The notes under the pieces: model-generated | Databases searched by the model: none | Seen by the model: only the letters and a program-made list of their open reading frames with translations | Told to the model about the DNA's origin: nothing | Program-made: the position numbers and the translations under genes | Shown: positions 38,322 to 46,882 of the stretch, in pieces | How positions within the stretch are numbered: the stretch's first letter is position 1 | Layout: each line of letters begins with the position of its first letter | Origin: CALAED01 sp036378315 | GTDB taxonomy: Bacteria; Actinomycetota; Actinomycetes; Streptosporangiales; Streptosporangiaceae | Length of the DNA stretch: 64,000 bases | NCBI GenBank assembly: GCA_036378315.1 | Contig: DASUWU010000062.1 | Coordinates: 1-64,000, forward strand | Direction: 5' to 3'

Positions 38322-38927
38322 ATGAGTGTCATGCAGATCAACGGGGTTCGGCTGCCGGACGACAGGCCGCTGACCGTCGACGACCTAGACCAGCTGCCCG
38401 ACGACGGCAACCGTTACGAGCTTGCGGACGGGGTGCTTGAGGTGACCTCGGCGCCCTTCGGGCCGCACGAGCGGGTGGTCCACCGGCTGGAATGGCTCCT
38501 TGAATACCATGCTCCGGCTGGGTTCGAGATCCCCGGGCAGCAAGGCATAGAGATCGAGTTGCCAGAGCTGTCGAGGTATCGGATCCCCGATCTCGCCGTC
38601 ACCCGCAGCCGGGACTTCGAGGAGAAGTCGCTGACGCGACCGCCGCTGCTCGTCGTCGAGGTGGCCTCGGCCGGCACGAAACGCCGCGACCGGATCACCA
38701 AGAAGAAGGAGTACGAGGCGTTCGGCGTCCAGTCGTACTGGATCATCGTGCCCGACTTCGACGCGCCCAGCATCACGGCTTTCGAGCTCATCGACGGCGC
38801 CTACACCGAGGTGGCCCACGTTTCCGATGAGGAGGTCTTCCGGACCGAGCACCCTTTCCCGTTCGCCGTCACGCCACGGCAACTCACCGTGGCGACCGAC
38901 TGGAAGCCTCGCCTGCGCATCGACTGA
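38322..38927 (+). CDS. Uma2-family (DUF820) putative restriction-like nuclease
   Basis: 201 residues. The PD-(D/E)XK-type core is visible: DDGNRYELADGVLEV, YRIPDLAVTR (Asp), LLVVEVASAG (Glu in the ExK-like strand) and KKKEYEAFGVQSYWII. Uma2 proteins are abundant in cyanobacteria and actinomycetes; their targets are unknown and no partner gene is present here. GAGGAGG lies before the ATG. A hairpin follows the stop, shared with the convergent gene. Confidence 0.9.
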   Translation: MSVMQINGVRLPDDRPLTVDDLDQLPDDGNRYELADGVLEVTSAPFGPHERVVHRLEWLLEYHAPAGFEIPGQQGIEIELPELSRYRIPDLAVTRSRDFEEKSLTRPPLLVVEVASAGTKRRDRITKKKEYEAFGVQSYWIIVPDFDAPSITAFELIDGAYTEVAHVSDEEVFRTEHPFPFAVTPRQLTVATDWKPRLRID

Positions 38928-38978
38928 CCGCCGTGGCAAAGGCTCCGAGACTCGCGTGCCGAGTAAGGCGAGTGGACC

Positions 38979-39017
38979 GGGTGGAGCGGAGCGCTGGACA
39001 GCCGCACCGCTCCACCC
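38979..39017. terminator. Bidirectional terminator between convergent genes
   Basis: GGGTGGAGCGG (38979-38989) pairs perfectly with CCGCTCCACCC (39007-39017) across a 17-base loop, midway between the Uma2 stop and the stop of the minus-strand secreted-protein gene. Confidence 0.65.
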
Positions 39018-39039
39018 TGGTCCTGGGTTCGTGCCTCGG

Positions 39040-40917
39040 TCAGGAGGCGTTCAGCGCGACGTCGTCGATGACGAAGCTGGTCTGCAGGCTGCTGTCCTCG
39101 CTACCGCTGAAGGACAGGGTCACGGTCTGGCCGGCGGCGGAGGAGACGTCGAAGGTCTTCTGGCTGTAACCGCTGGCGTGGTTGAGGTTGCTGTAGGTGG
39201 CCAGCGTGGTGCCGCCGAGCTTGACGGTCAACTTGTCGAAGGCGGTGCTGGTGGTCGTCTCCGAGGTGTCGATGTGCAGGAAGAAGGTGAGCGTCGCGGC
39301 GCAGCCGGCCGGGATCGTCACCGACTGGGTGGCGGTGTCGGTGTGGGTCGTGCCGTAGCCGTCCAGCCAGGCGAAGAAGCTGCCGGAGTGGGCGGACTCA
39401 CCGTTGCCGTTGGAGTTGATGACGCCGGACGTGGTGGTCCAGGGCGAGGTGCCGCTCTCGAACCCGCCGTTGGCCACCTTGTTGCCGGGCGAGGCGCAGC
39501 CGCCGCCCACCGGGGTGACCGACCAGGTGAACGAGATCGTGCCGCTGGCACCGGTGGTGTCACGGACGGTCACGGTCACGGTGGACGTGCCCGCGGCCGT
39601 CGGGGTGCCGGAGATCAGGCCGGTGGAGGAGTTGATCGACAGCCCGGCGGGCAGGCCCGTGGCGCTGTAGGTCAGGGTCTGGCCCGACGTCGAGTCGCTG
39701 GCGCGGATCTGCAGGCTGACCGGCGTTCCCACGACGGTCGACTGGGTGCCGGGGTTGGTCACGGTGACGGTGTTGCCGCCGTTCCCGACGATCGAGTGGG
39801 TGAAGGCGCACCCGTGGGACTCGTTGGACCAGGTGCCCTGCATCGCGAACGAACCGGTCGCCAGGGACAGGTTCGCGGCCCCACCGGTGGCGCCGGGCGA
39901 CACCCAGGCGCACTTGTCCATGTTCTCCTCGCCGCTGGAGTCGGTCCATCCGCCGGCGGGGTTCTGGTCGGTGATCGTCTCGGAGTATTCGTGCCCCTCG
40001 ACGATGCTGAAGCCGTCGGTCGTCCCGGCGCTGCCGGAGTTGACGAAGTTCTGCCCGCAGCCGGTGCCGGAGTCCAGCACGTACGGCATGTTCGTGAAGG
40101 CGATGTCGCCGACCGAGGAGCTCGCCCCGACGTCACCGTTCCAGTCGTGCCAGGCGCACCAGCCGCCGTTGGGGAAGCCGTCAGGGTGCACGCCGTGCGC
40201 CGACAGGATGACGTACTGCGCGTTGCGGTTGGCCGCGGCGGTGGTGTTGCCGAAGTGGGTCGCGGCCCGGACCGCCTCCTGCCCGAGCTGCGTCGCGCTG
40301 GCGGACGAAGGCTCGGCCGCACCGGTGTCCGCCCAGACCCCGGACAGCGCGCCACCGGTGGGGTAGCCGACGTGCGCGGCGCTGGCGGGGCAGGTCTGCG
40401 CACCCGCCGCGACACCCTCGCAGTACTGCGTGTCCACGCCGGACCACAGCTCGTTGTTCGTGCCGAGGCCCTTGAAGAGCTCCTGGAGCTTCGCCGCCGC
40501 CCCCGCCGAGTCGTTGGAGAAGACCGTGTCGCCGTTGCCGTTGGTGCTCGCGGTGCCCCACTGCGAGCCCCAGAAGACCAGGTACACCTTCGGATGGCCG
40601 GTGGTCACCCCGATGCCGTCGACGCCGCCGCCGTAGTTGAGGTCGTTGGCCGCCAGCGCGGTGGCGGCCTGGTTCTGCCGCTGCCACGCCCGCATCTTGG
40701 TGGTGGTCGTCTGTGTCGGTACGACACCGTGCCGGTACGGATGGTTGTACGCGGGGGAATAGGGGTTTTTGACCCGCGGAGGCTTCGCGGCCCGCGAATT
40801 GGTGGACGCGTGCGCGCTGGAGGTGGAGACGAGCGCGGCCGCGACCAACGCGAGCACGCTCAGCACTGTCAGACATGCGGGGATTACCCGCGGTCGAGAA
40901 GAGGGGGCCCTGGACAT
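39040..40917 (-). CDS. Secreted metallopeptidase-like protein with putative Ig domain and C-terminal beta-sandwich
   Basis: About 625 residues. A signal peptide ends at AHA near residue 37. Residues about 95-375 form a globular domain with YLVFWGSQWG, paired Cys, and a HEYSETITDQNPAGGW motif near 309, resembling a zinc-site HE(x)xE helix. A putative Ig repeat (GTQSTVVGTPVSLQIRASD, LPAGLSINSSTGLISGTP) spans about 385-475. The last roughly 150 residues (NGGFESGTSPWTTTSG to SFVIDDVAL) look like a carbohydrate-binding-like sandwich. The ATG at 40917 is preferred over 40929 because AGGAG lies just before it. The substrate is unknown; peptidase activity is inferred only. Confidence 0.82.
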   Translation of the reverse strand: MSRAPSSRPRVIPACLTVLSVLALVAAALVSTSSAHASTNSRAAKPPRVKNPYSPAYNHPYRHGVVPTQTTTTKMRAWQRQNQAATALAANDLNYGGGVDGIGVTTGHPKVYLVFWGSQWGTASTNGNGDTVFSNDSAGAAAKLQELFKGLGTNNELWSGVDTQYCEGVAAGAQTCPASAAHVGYPTGGALSGVWADTGAAEPSSASATQLGQEAVRAATHFGNTTAAANRNAQYVILSAHGVHPDGFPNGGWCAWHDWNGDVGASSSVGDIAFTNMPYVLDSGTGCGQNFVNSGSAGTTDGFSIVEGHEYSETITDQNPAGGWTDSSGEENMDKCAWVSPGATGGAANLSLATGSFAMQGTWSNESHGCAFTHSIVGNGGNTVTVTNPGTQSTVVGTPVSLQIRASDSTSGQTLTYSATGLPAGLSINSSTGLISGTPTAAGTSTVTVTVRDTTGASGTISFTWSVTPVGGGCASPGNKVANGGFESGTSPWTTTSGVINSNGNGESAHSGSFFAWLDGYGTTHTDTATQSVTIPAGCAATLTFFLHIDTSETTTSTAFDKLTVKLGGTTLATYSNLNHASGYSQKTFDVSSAAGQTVTLSFSGSEDSSLQTSFVIDDVALNAS

Positions 40918-40970
40918 TTTTCTCCTCATGTCCCTTATAGCCGCAAATACGGGCTATACGCGCGAGTAAC

Positions 40971-40984
40971 ATGGCACATGCCAT
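40971..40984. promoter_or_regulatory. Palindrome in the divergent promoter region
   Basis: ATGGCA-ca-TGCCAT, in an unusually AT-rich spacer between the secreted-protein gene (minus) and the lipoprotein gene (plus). TATAAG lies about 20 bases from the 40917 start. It may be an operator for one or both genes. Confidence 0.35.
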
Positions 40985-41082
40985 AAGCCGCGTAATCGGC
41001 GAAATTTGCCAAACGCGATTGTGAGAAATCGATATTGCGCAGAACCCGGGAACGTACATCGGTGCGGGTCCGTCCAACCGGT

Positions 41083-41511
41083 ATGACCCGACGCACCGCA
41101 CTGCTCGTCGCCGTGGCCGGCCTGGTCACGTCCGCCGGATGCGGCCAGGGGGCCCGCCCCGCCGGCTCGGTCGACTCCCCGACCCCGGCACAGCGCTGCC
41201 AGTCGGTCGCCACCATCACGGAGGCCGATAGTGGCCGCGGGTATTGCCTCGCCCGCTCCGCTCGTGTGGAGGTCTACCTGCACGGTACGGCGCGGGATCG
41301 TTGGCCGCCGATCACGTTGGAGGGCGACGCGCTGCGCCGCACCGCGAGCGGCAAAGGGACGCTCGTCGTCGGCGTGACGGGTGGCTTCTTCGTCGCGGAC
41401 CACGCCGGAACGGCCCGCCTCACCGCCGCCCGGCGTCCGTGCGACCAGCAGGCGCCGGTGCGGGACTGCAAGGCGCCCAGGACCTTCGAGGTCAGCGTCG
41501 TCGTCCGTTGA
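41083..41511 (+). CDS. Putative lipoprotein, unknown function
   Basis: 142 residues. MTRRTALLVAVAGLVTSAGCGQG is a Tat-like or Sec signal with a lipobox ending in Cys at about residue 20. I do not recognise the mature domain. It has four further Cys (C44-ish in RCQS, RGYCLA, RRPCDQQ, RDCKA), which suggests two disulfides, and two Gly-rich strands (LVVGVTGGFFVADHAG). The start at 41083 is taken to give a normal signal peptide; an in-frame codon at 41035 would add 16 basic residues. Divergent from the secreted Ig-domain protein. Confidence 0.7.
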   Translation: MTRRTALLVAVAGLVTSAGCGQGARPAGSVDSPTPAQRCQSVATITEADSGRGYCLARSARVEVYLHGTARDRWPPITLEGDALRRTASGKGTLVVGVTGGFFVADHAGTARLTAARRPCDQQAPVRDCKAPRTFEVSVVVR

Positions 41512-42006
41512 GGCCCGCGCGAGCGCGCCGGATGATCGTGCGCGCCCGGATCAGCCACGGCTCGCCTTGCCCGCGCGACCCCACGGCCTGAGTGGGCGAC
41601 GGTCTGCGCGACGCGATGGACGATCGCCAACCGCGCTCAGCCGCAGCCTTCGTTCGCCTTCTCGGCGCGGGAGCCCGTCGCGGTGGGCCCCAGGCATTCT
41701 CGCCCCCGGGCGCGGCGGACCTCGCGAAGCGAGGCCGGGCTCGGGTGTTCGCCGGGCGATGGAGCCGCGGAGCGAGGGCACGGGAGGGCCGGCGCTCTTT
41801 CCCCTCGGCCACCCTCGCGTCCTGAGCTCGGACGACAATACTCTGAATACCGCCAAATCAACGAATAGTCATTTTTGACGATAGCGCGGATAACTGCCTG
41901 CCATCGTGCGCCCGGTTGTCCACAGGTTCGTCGGCGCCTTGTCGTGTTGTGGCGAATGCTTGATCCTCGAAGTCCGCATTCGGTCCGTGACGGAGAGGCT
42001 ACGCTC
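41512..42006. other. Intergenic stretch, no gene supported
   Basis: About 495 bases. A small hairpin CCTCGC-gaa-GCGAGG lies at 41720-41734. Frames that stay open here are Arg/Pro/Ala-rich, lack ribosome sites and resemble nothing. The last 150 bases become AT-richer and presumably contain the promoter of the next gene. Confidence 0.6.
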
Positions 42007-42348
42007 ATGTATATGGGACAGATCTTGGCGTTCGTCGCCGCGACGGCTTCTATCTGCGGGGTGATGCTGGGGTTGGTGCTGCGTTCGATGTCCGCGCAGC
42101 GCTCCGAGCTGTCCGCGAAGTTCGACAGCGTGCAGACAGGGCTGAGCGAGCGGATCGATGGGCTGCGCATCGAGATGAACGCAAAGTTCGATGGACTGCG
42201 CGTCGAGGTGAACGCGAAGTTCGACGGGCTGCGCAACGAGATGAACGCTCGTCTCGACCCGCTGGGGCGCCAGGTCGAGCGGCTCGACCAGGACGTACGC
42301 GAGCTCAAGAAAGAGATCGCCAACAGCGCCCAGCCGCAGCTTTCCTAG
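42007..42348 (+). CDS. Membrane-anchored coiled-coil protein with 11-residue repeats
   Basis: 113 residues. One N-terminal membrane helix (ILAFVAATASICGVMLGLVL) is followed by a charged coiled coil. The helix is built from an 11-residue unit seen three times in tandem: EMNAKFDGLRV, EVNAKFDGLRN and EMNARLDPLGR, a hendecad that gives a right-handed supercoil. The DNA copies are 33 bases long. GGAGAGG precedes the ATG at 42007. It resembles short membrane-tethered bacterial coiled-coil proteins of unknown role (bdr/CCDC-like repeats) but I cannot assign a family. It may bridge membrane-linked complexes. Confidence 0.75.
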   Translation: MYMGQILAFVAATASICGVMLGLVLRSMSAQRSELSAKFDSVQTGLSERIDGLRIEMNAKFDGLRVEVNAKFDGLRNEMNARLDPLGRQVERLDQDVRELKKEIANSAQPQLS

Positions 42349-42446
42349 CCGCGCCGATATGGCAGCCCGCGATGCCGGCCGGTCGGGGGTTTCGGGTTCG
42401 GCCGGTGACAGGCTTGCTCGTGCCGGGCGGGTCCTCTGCCCGGGCG

Positions 42447-43055
42447 TCAAGCGGGCGAGGTCGAGGAAAGGGCGGCTCGCCGCCGCCGGCGGCGGGCGCG
42501 GACGGCGCGGACGAGACGGGCCAGGGCCCACGCGAAGACGACCAAGAAGACGAGCGCCACCACGGGGAACAGGATCGCCACCAGGCTCAGGCCGAGCGAG
42601 GTGGCGTCCTCGGCGGCGCTGACGAACGGGGTGCCCACGCCGAGCGTGCCCGCGTTGATCACGGGCCGTACGCTCGCCTTGGTCAGATGGACGACCAGCG
42701 CCACGGCGATGCCGAGGGCCCAGCCGATCCACGGGTTGGCGCGCATGAACGCCGAGGAGTCGACCTGCCCGGCGGCGGCGGTCGCGGCGAAGACGGCGCC
42801 GCCGGCGGCCGGCCGTACGGCCGTCTGGATCATGTCGTTGACGTGGTCGACGATGGCGACCTTGTCGAGGACGACCTCGGCGGCGAGGAGCACGGCGATG
42901 ATCGCGATCCCCTGGTCGCTGCTCATCCAGGCGAACTGGTGCGGCAGCGCCACCGCGTCGGTGAACCGTGCCAGCAACCCCACGATGATGATCGGAATAT
43001 AGGCGTTGAGGCCGGCCGACGCTGAGAGGGCGAGCCCCGTCACAGCCGCGAACAT
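42447..43055 (-). CDS. DUF4126 membrane protein
   Basis: 202 residues, five or six membrane segments. The opening LALSASAGLNAYIPIIIVGL, then FAWMSSDQGIAIIAVLLAAE, and the late LNPWIGW-like ANPWIGWALGIAVALVVH, GGTLG-like NAGTLGVGTPFVSAAEDA phrases match DUF4126. The function is not known. The C-terminus is a basic cluster (RAVRARRRRRRAAL) expected in the cytoplasm. It is divergent from the SGNH hydrolase. Confidence 0.87.
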   Translation of the reverse strand: MFAAVTGLALSASAGLNAYIPIIIVGLLARFTDAVALPHQFAWMSSDQGIAIIAVLLAAEVVLDKVAIVDHVNDMIQTAVRPAAGGAVFAATAAAGQVDSSAFMRANPWIGWALGIAVALVVHLTKASVRPVINAGTLGVGTPFVSAAEDATSLGLSLVAILFPVVALVFLVVFAWALARLVRAVRARRRRRRAALSSTSPA

Positions 43056-43214
43056 CGATCTCCTTTCGTTGGACGCATCCTTAGACGCACGACGCCGCCC
43101 AGCGGGTCCATGGCGGCGGTCGCCGCACCACCGCGGGGTGCGCTGTTTACCCGGGGCCGGCCGGATCCCGTGCGAAGATTGTCGCGTCCGTAGTACGGGG
43201 AAGGCGGACGGGTC

Positions 43215-44261
43215 ATGGCTGGGTCGTTAACGGGCGGGCGCCGGCTCCTCAGGCGCCGCGGGGTTGTCGTCGGCGTGGCCGCACTGGTGACGCTGCTGGC
43301 CGTCGGCGTGCCGCTGGGCGGGTTCCACGCCGTACGGTGCGGCGTCTTCGACGGGTGCCGGACCGCCGCGGCGCCGCTCAGGGAGCGGCCGCGGCCGCGG
43401 CTGCGCAGCGCCCTCGACATCGCCACCCAAGGGCGCTACGTGGCGCTGGGCGACTCCTACTCGGCGGGCGAGGGCGCCTACCAGTTCCCCGGGGACCTGG
43501 CGCCGGGGAACTCCTGCCACCGCACCTCGCAGGCGTACTTCCACGCGATCGCCGGCACCTTTCCGTTCCACAAGGGGTCGGCGTTCTGGGCATGCTCGGG
43601 CGCCACCACCGGCGACGTGCTGCGCGGCGGCGCCGGCCGGCCGCCCCAGATCGACCGGGTGACCGCCGACACCAGCCTGGTGACGCTCTCCATCGGCGGC
43701 AACGACGTCGGGTTCGCCCGCGTCCTCGCCGGATGCATCGTGCGGTTCCCCTGGAGCGGAGACTGCCAGGCCCAGGGTCCGCGGATCGACGCGCGGTCAG
43801 CCGCCCTGCGCGCCGCCCTGCGGGACGTGCTCGCCGCGATCGTCGCGAAGGCGCCGCTGGCCCGCGTGATCGTTGTCGGATATCCGAAGATCTTCTCCGA
43901 CACGTCGGGCCGCGACTTCGACAACATCAGCGTCGGCGACCAGCGCTGGCTCAACCAGCGCGCGAGGGAGCTCGACGACGTCATCAGGCAGGCCGTCCAG
44001 GCCGCCGACCAGGGCATCGTCGCGGCCCACGGCGCCGGGTCCGTTGAGTACGTCGACGCGCTCAACGCGTTCGCCGGCCACGAGATCGGCACCAAGGACC
44101 CGTTCGTCAACGGCCTCGACATCGACCTGTCCGCGCTGAGCGTCGAGGCGCGCAGCTTCCACCCCAACGCCGACGGCTACCGGCGGCTGGCCGGCGTGGT
44201 CGGCAGGCAGATCATCAACGGGCCCGGCCGCGCCATCCTCCAGTACCGCCCTCCCGCGTGA
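43215..44261 (+). CDS. Exported SGNH/GDSL-family hydrolase
   Basis: 348 residues. The N-terminus has a basic patch then a membrane or signal helix (VVVGVAALVTLLAVGVPLGG). Block I is VALGDSYSAGEG with catalytic Ser near 81. Block III is SIGGNDVGFA (Asn) and block V is FHPNADGYRRLA with the Asp/His pair spaced as usual (xxxHPxxxG). Six Cys suggest disulfides, in line with secretion. The closest family type is the actinobacterial esterase/lipase of the SGNH class (like Streptomyces SCO lipase). The substrate is unknown. GGGGAAGGCGG precedes the ATG. Confidence 0.9.
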   Translation: MAGSLTGGRRLLRRRGVVVGVAALVTLLAVGVPLGGFHAVRCGVFDGCRTAAAPLRERPRPRLRSALDIATQGRYVALGDSYSAGEGAYQFPGDLAPGNSCHRTSQAYFHAIAGTFPFHKGSAFWACSGATTGDVLRGGAGRPPQIDRVTADTSLVTLSIGGNDVGFARVLAGCIVRFPWSGDCQAQGPRIDARSAALRAALRDVLAAIVAKAPLARVIVVGYPKIFSDTSGRDFDNISVGDQRWLNQRARELDDVIRQAVQAADQGIVAAHGAGSVEYVDALNAFAGHEIGTKDPFVNGLDIDLSALSVEARSFHPNADGYRRLAGVVGRQIINGPGRAILQYRPPA

Positions 44262-44397
44262 TCCGCCCGGCCGCCGCCAGGCGTGCGCCCGCGGGCGAGT
44301 CCCGGCGGTGGGCGCCATGGAACAGAGCGTGGCGGGCCGGCGTTGAGGGCATGGCGAACGGAGGAACACTTCGTCGTCACGCGGAACGGAGATCGGC

Positions 44398-45189
44398 ATG
44401 TCGTTGACGCACAGCCCAGGCCCGCTCGCGGGAGACCCGCCAGCCACGGTCAACTACACGATCGACGGGCCCAAGCACCGGCTCCTGCTGCACGACTTTC
44501 CCCGCCGGGTCCGCGCCGTCCTCGCCGGCGAGACGGTGCTGGACACCGAGCGCGGCGCGCTGCTGCACGAGACCGGGCTGCTCCCCGTGCTGTACGTGCC
44601 GATCGAAGACGTACGGCAGGACCTGTTGACCCCGACCGATCACTCCACCCACTGCCCGTTCAAGGGGGACGCCTCGTACTGGACCGTCAGGGTCGGCGAC
44701 CGGGTCGCGGAGAACGCGGTGTGGGGCTACCGGGCGCCGCTGGAGCCGGCCTCCTGGCTGGCCGGGCGGGTGGCGTTCTACTGGGACCGCATGGACGCCT
44801 GGTACGACGAGGACGAGCAGGTCGAGGGCGGGCTGCGCAACCCGTACCACCGGGTCGACGTCCGCTCGACCGGCCGCAAGGTGCGCGTGTCCGTGAACGG
44901 GACGACGATCGCGGAGACCGGCCGGCCGCTGCTGGTCTCGGAGACCGGCCTGCCCAACCGGTTCTACATCCCGCGCGAGGACGTCCGCGACGACCTCCTG
45001 GTGCCGAGCGACACCCGCACGGTCTGCCCGTACAAGGGCACGGCCGCGTACTGGTCGGTCCGGGTCGGCGACACGACGCTGGACGACGCCGCGTGGTCGT
45101 ATCCCGAGGCGTCCGACGACGCGACCAAGGTCAAGGGCTACCTGTCCTTCGACCACAAGGACATCACGGTCGAGGTCAGTCCCGGGTGA
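44398..45189 (+). CDS. DUF427 protein (tandem domains)
   Basis: 263 residues. Two DUF427 units are visible: residues about 20-110 (VRAVLAGETVLDTERGALLH, YVPIEDVRQDLL, CPFKGDASYWTVRVGD) and about 145-255 (VRVSVNGTTIAETGRPLLVS, YIPREDVRDDLL, CPYKGTAAYWSVRVGD). Each has the C-P-x-K-G-x-A-x-Y-W core. The fold is a beta barrel; the function is unknown although often annotated near flavin or redox enzymes. The last 14 bases overlap the convergent nitronate monooxygenase gene. Confidence 0.92.
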   Translation: MSLTHSPGPLAGDPPATVNYTIDGPKHRLLLHDFPRRVRAVLAGETVLDTERGALLHETGLLPVLYVPIEDVRQDLLTPTDHSTHCPFKGDASYWTVRVGDRVAENAVWGYRAPLEPASWLAGRVAFYWDRMDAWYDEDEQVEGGLRNPYHRVDVRSTGRKVRVSVNGTTIAETGRPLLVSETGLPNRFYIPREDVRDDLLVPSDTRTVCPYKGTAAYWSVRVGDTTLDDAAWSYPEASDDATKVKGYLSFDHKDITVEVSPG

Positions 45190-46327
45190 TCTCGGCCAGC
45201 CGGTCGATCGCGTCGGCGAACTCCTCGATCATGTCGTACACGACCTGGCGGGCGGGCTTGACGGTGTTCATCTGCCCGACGACCTGGCCGACGAAGTAGT
45301 TGGCGAGCTGCCGGGCGCCCTCGTTGCCGGTCTCGGCCGCCTTGTTGATCGACCGCAGCGCGCCTTCGGCGATGATGAGCTGCAGCGGCATCGGCAGCGG
45401 GCCCGGGCTGTCCGGGCCGTCCCACTCGTCGGTCCACGCCGAGCGCAGCTGCCTCGCCGGCTTGCCCGTACGGCTGCGCGACCGCACGGTGTCGCGGGAC
45501 GTCGCGGCGAGCAGCTTGCGCTTCACGGCCGGCTCGGTCTCGGCCTCCTCGGTGGTCAACCAGACGGAGCCGCACCAGACGCCGGACGCGCCCAGCGCCA
45601 TGGCCGCCGCCATCTGCCGGCCCGTGGCGATTCCGCCGGCGGCCAGCACGGGCAGCGGCGCCACCGCGTCGACCACCTCGGGCACCAGCACCATCGTGGA
45701 GATCTCGCCGGTGTGCCCGCCCGCCTCGCCGCCCTGCGCGACGATGAGGTCGGCGCCGGCGGCCACCTGGCGGCGGGCGTGGTCGACGGTCCCGACGAGG
45801 GCGGCGACGGGGACGCCGGCGGCGCGCGCCTTGTCCACCATGACCGGCGGCGGCGGGCCGAGGGCGCTGGCGATCAGCCGGATGGGGTGGCCGAGCGCCA
45901 CGTCGATCAGCTCGGTCGCGCCCTCGATCGTCACCTGGCGCCCGGCGCCCCCGGGGACGCGGGCGCCGCCGGGGGCGGCACCGGCGGCCGCGGGTGCCGG
46001 CACGCCGTACTTTTCGAAGATGTGGGCGAGGAAGTCCCAGTGCCGCGCCGGCACCGCGGACAGCATCGCGGCGGCGCCGCCCCGCCCGTCCCCGCCCGCC
46101 ACATCGGCGATCTTTCCTGGGACGAGCACGTCCACCCCGTACGGACGGCCGCCGACGTGGTCGTCCAGCCAGCGCAGCTCCTCGTCCAGGCGGTCCGGGG
46201 TGAAGGCGACGGCGCCGAGCACGCCGAAGCCGCCCGCGTTGGTCACCGCGGCGACGACGTCACGGCAGTGGCTGAAGGCGAACAGCGGGAACTCGATCCC
46301 GAACGTCTCGCAGACCTCGGTTCTCAT
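45176..46327 (-). CDS. Nitronate monooxygenase / 2-nitropropane dioxygenase-like FMN protein
   Basis: 383 residues. A TIM barrel with the family motifs FGIEFPLFAFSHCRDVVAAV, AGGFGVLGA, VAALVGTVDHARRQVAAGAD, VAQGGEAGGHTG (FMN phosphate site), VLAAGGIATGRQMAAAMALG and GVWCGSVWLTT. It oxidises nitronates or related carbanions using FMN and oxygen; in this operon a fatty-acid or acyl-CoA related substrate is plausible. The ATG at 46327 lies just after a 20-bp duplicated segment that contains a second ATG (46347). It is the last gene of a minus-strand operon with the thiolase and OB-fold genes. Confidence 0.9.
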   Translation of the reverse strand: MRTEVCETFGIEFPLFAFSHCRDVVAAVTNAGGFGVLGAVAFTPDRLDEELRWLDDHVGGRPYGVDVLVPGKIADVAGGDGRGGAAAMLSAVPARHWDFLAHIFEKYGVPAPAAAGAAPGGARVPGGAGRQVTIEGATELIDVALGHPIRLIASALGPPPPVMVDKARAAGVPVAALVGTVDHARRQVAAGADLIVAQGGEAGGHTGEISTMVLVPEVVDAVAPLPVLAAGGIATGRQMAAAMALGASGVWCGSVWLTTEEAETEPAVKRKLLAATSRDTVRSRSRTGKPARQLRSAWTDEWDGPDSPGPLPMPLQLIIAEGALRSINKAAETGNEGARQLANYFVGQVVGQMNTVKPARQVVYDMIEEFADAIDRLAEITRD

Positions 46328-46348
46328 GACCTGACCTCGGTTCTCATG
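46313..46348. repeat. Tandem duplication around the nitronate monooxygenase start
   Basis: GACCTCGGTTCTCATG occurs at 46313-46328 and again at 46333-46348, a 20-base offset. On the minus strand each copy supplies an ATG (46327 and 46347). The upstream ATG overlaps the OB-fold gene stop (ATGA) and opens a seven-codon frame whose TGA overlaps the ATG of the true gene. Confidence 0.85.
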
Positions 46349-46817
46349 GCGGGGGCTCCTCTCGCGGGGACGCGGCGCGGAAGACGGCGTAGGACTCGCC
46401 CTCGTCCGGGTGGACGAAGTGGGCCCGCAGCGGCAGCCCCTCGCGCAGGGCGGCACGCGCCACGCCGTCCAGCCGCGAGTGCAGCCAGGGGCCCTCCGCC
46501 AGCTCGACCAGCGCGAGCACGGCCGGCGGCGGCGCGGAGCCGTCCGCATCGCCCTGACCCGTCCCGCCCTGATCCGAACCACCCTGGCCCGAACCACGCT
46601 GGCCGGGACGGGCGTGCGCGAACGCCCAGCTGACCAGCGTGGCGCGGCCCGACGCCTCGGCCCAGCCCGGCTCGGCGCCGCAGCGCGGGCACTCGCTCGC
46701 GTCGGGGGTGTACCAGCGCGCGCAGGCGGCGCACCGCTTGATCATCAGGCGCCCGGCGGCCGCGCCGTCGAAGAACGGATCGGTCCTGCCGTCCCGCCGC
46801 AGGACTCCCACCTCCAC
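46344..46817 (-). CDS. Zinc-ribbon OB-fold (DUF35) protein, acyl-CoA binding-like
   Basis: 157 residues. The rubredoxin-like ribbon is CAACARWYTPDASECPRCGAEP (two C-x2-C pairs). The OB domain follows, with LVSWAFAH, LALVELAEGPWLHSRL and GLPLRAHFV. DUF35 proteins pair with thiolase-like partners, for example in steroid side-chain retro-aldolases, and present acyl-CoA to them. A Gly/Gln-rich insert of about 22 residues sits between the two OB halves at about 72-93. AGGAGGG lies six bases before the GTG start. Upstream is the thiolase gene after 65 bases; downstream genes overlap. Confidence 0.9.
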   Translation of the reverse strand: MEVGVLRRDGRTDPFFDGAAAGRLMIKRCAACARWYTPDASECPRCGAEPGWAEASGRATLVSWAFAHARPGQRGSGQGGSDQGGTGQGDADGSAPPPAVLALVELAEGPWLHSRLDGVARAALREGLPLRAHFVHPDEGESYAVFRAASPREEPPP

Positions 46818-46882
46818 CCGGGTCCCTCCTCCTCAGTCGTTCCCGCCGGACATTCCGGCCCGCTTCCTGCCCGGCGCCCGGA

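Noticed and set aside
41512..41880. Several short open frames on both strands
   Set aside because: No ribosome sites, Arg/Pro-rich composition and no similarity to known families; treated as intergenic.
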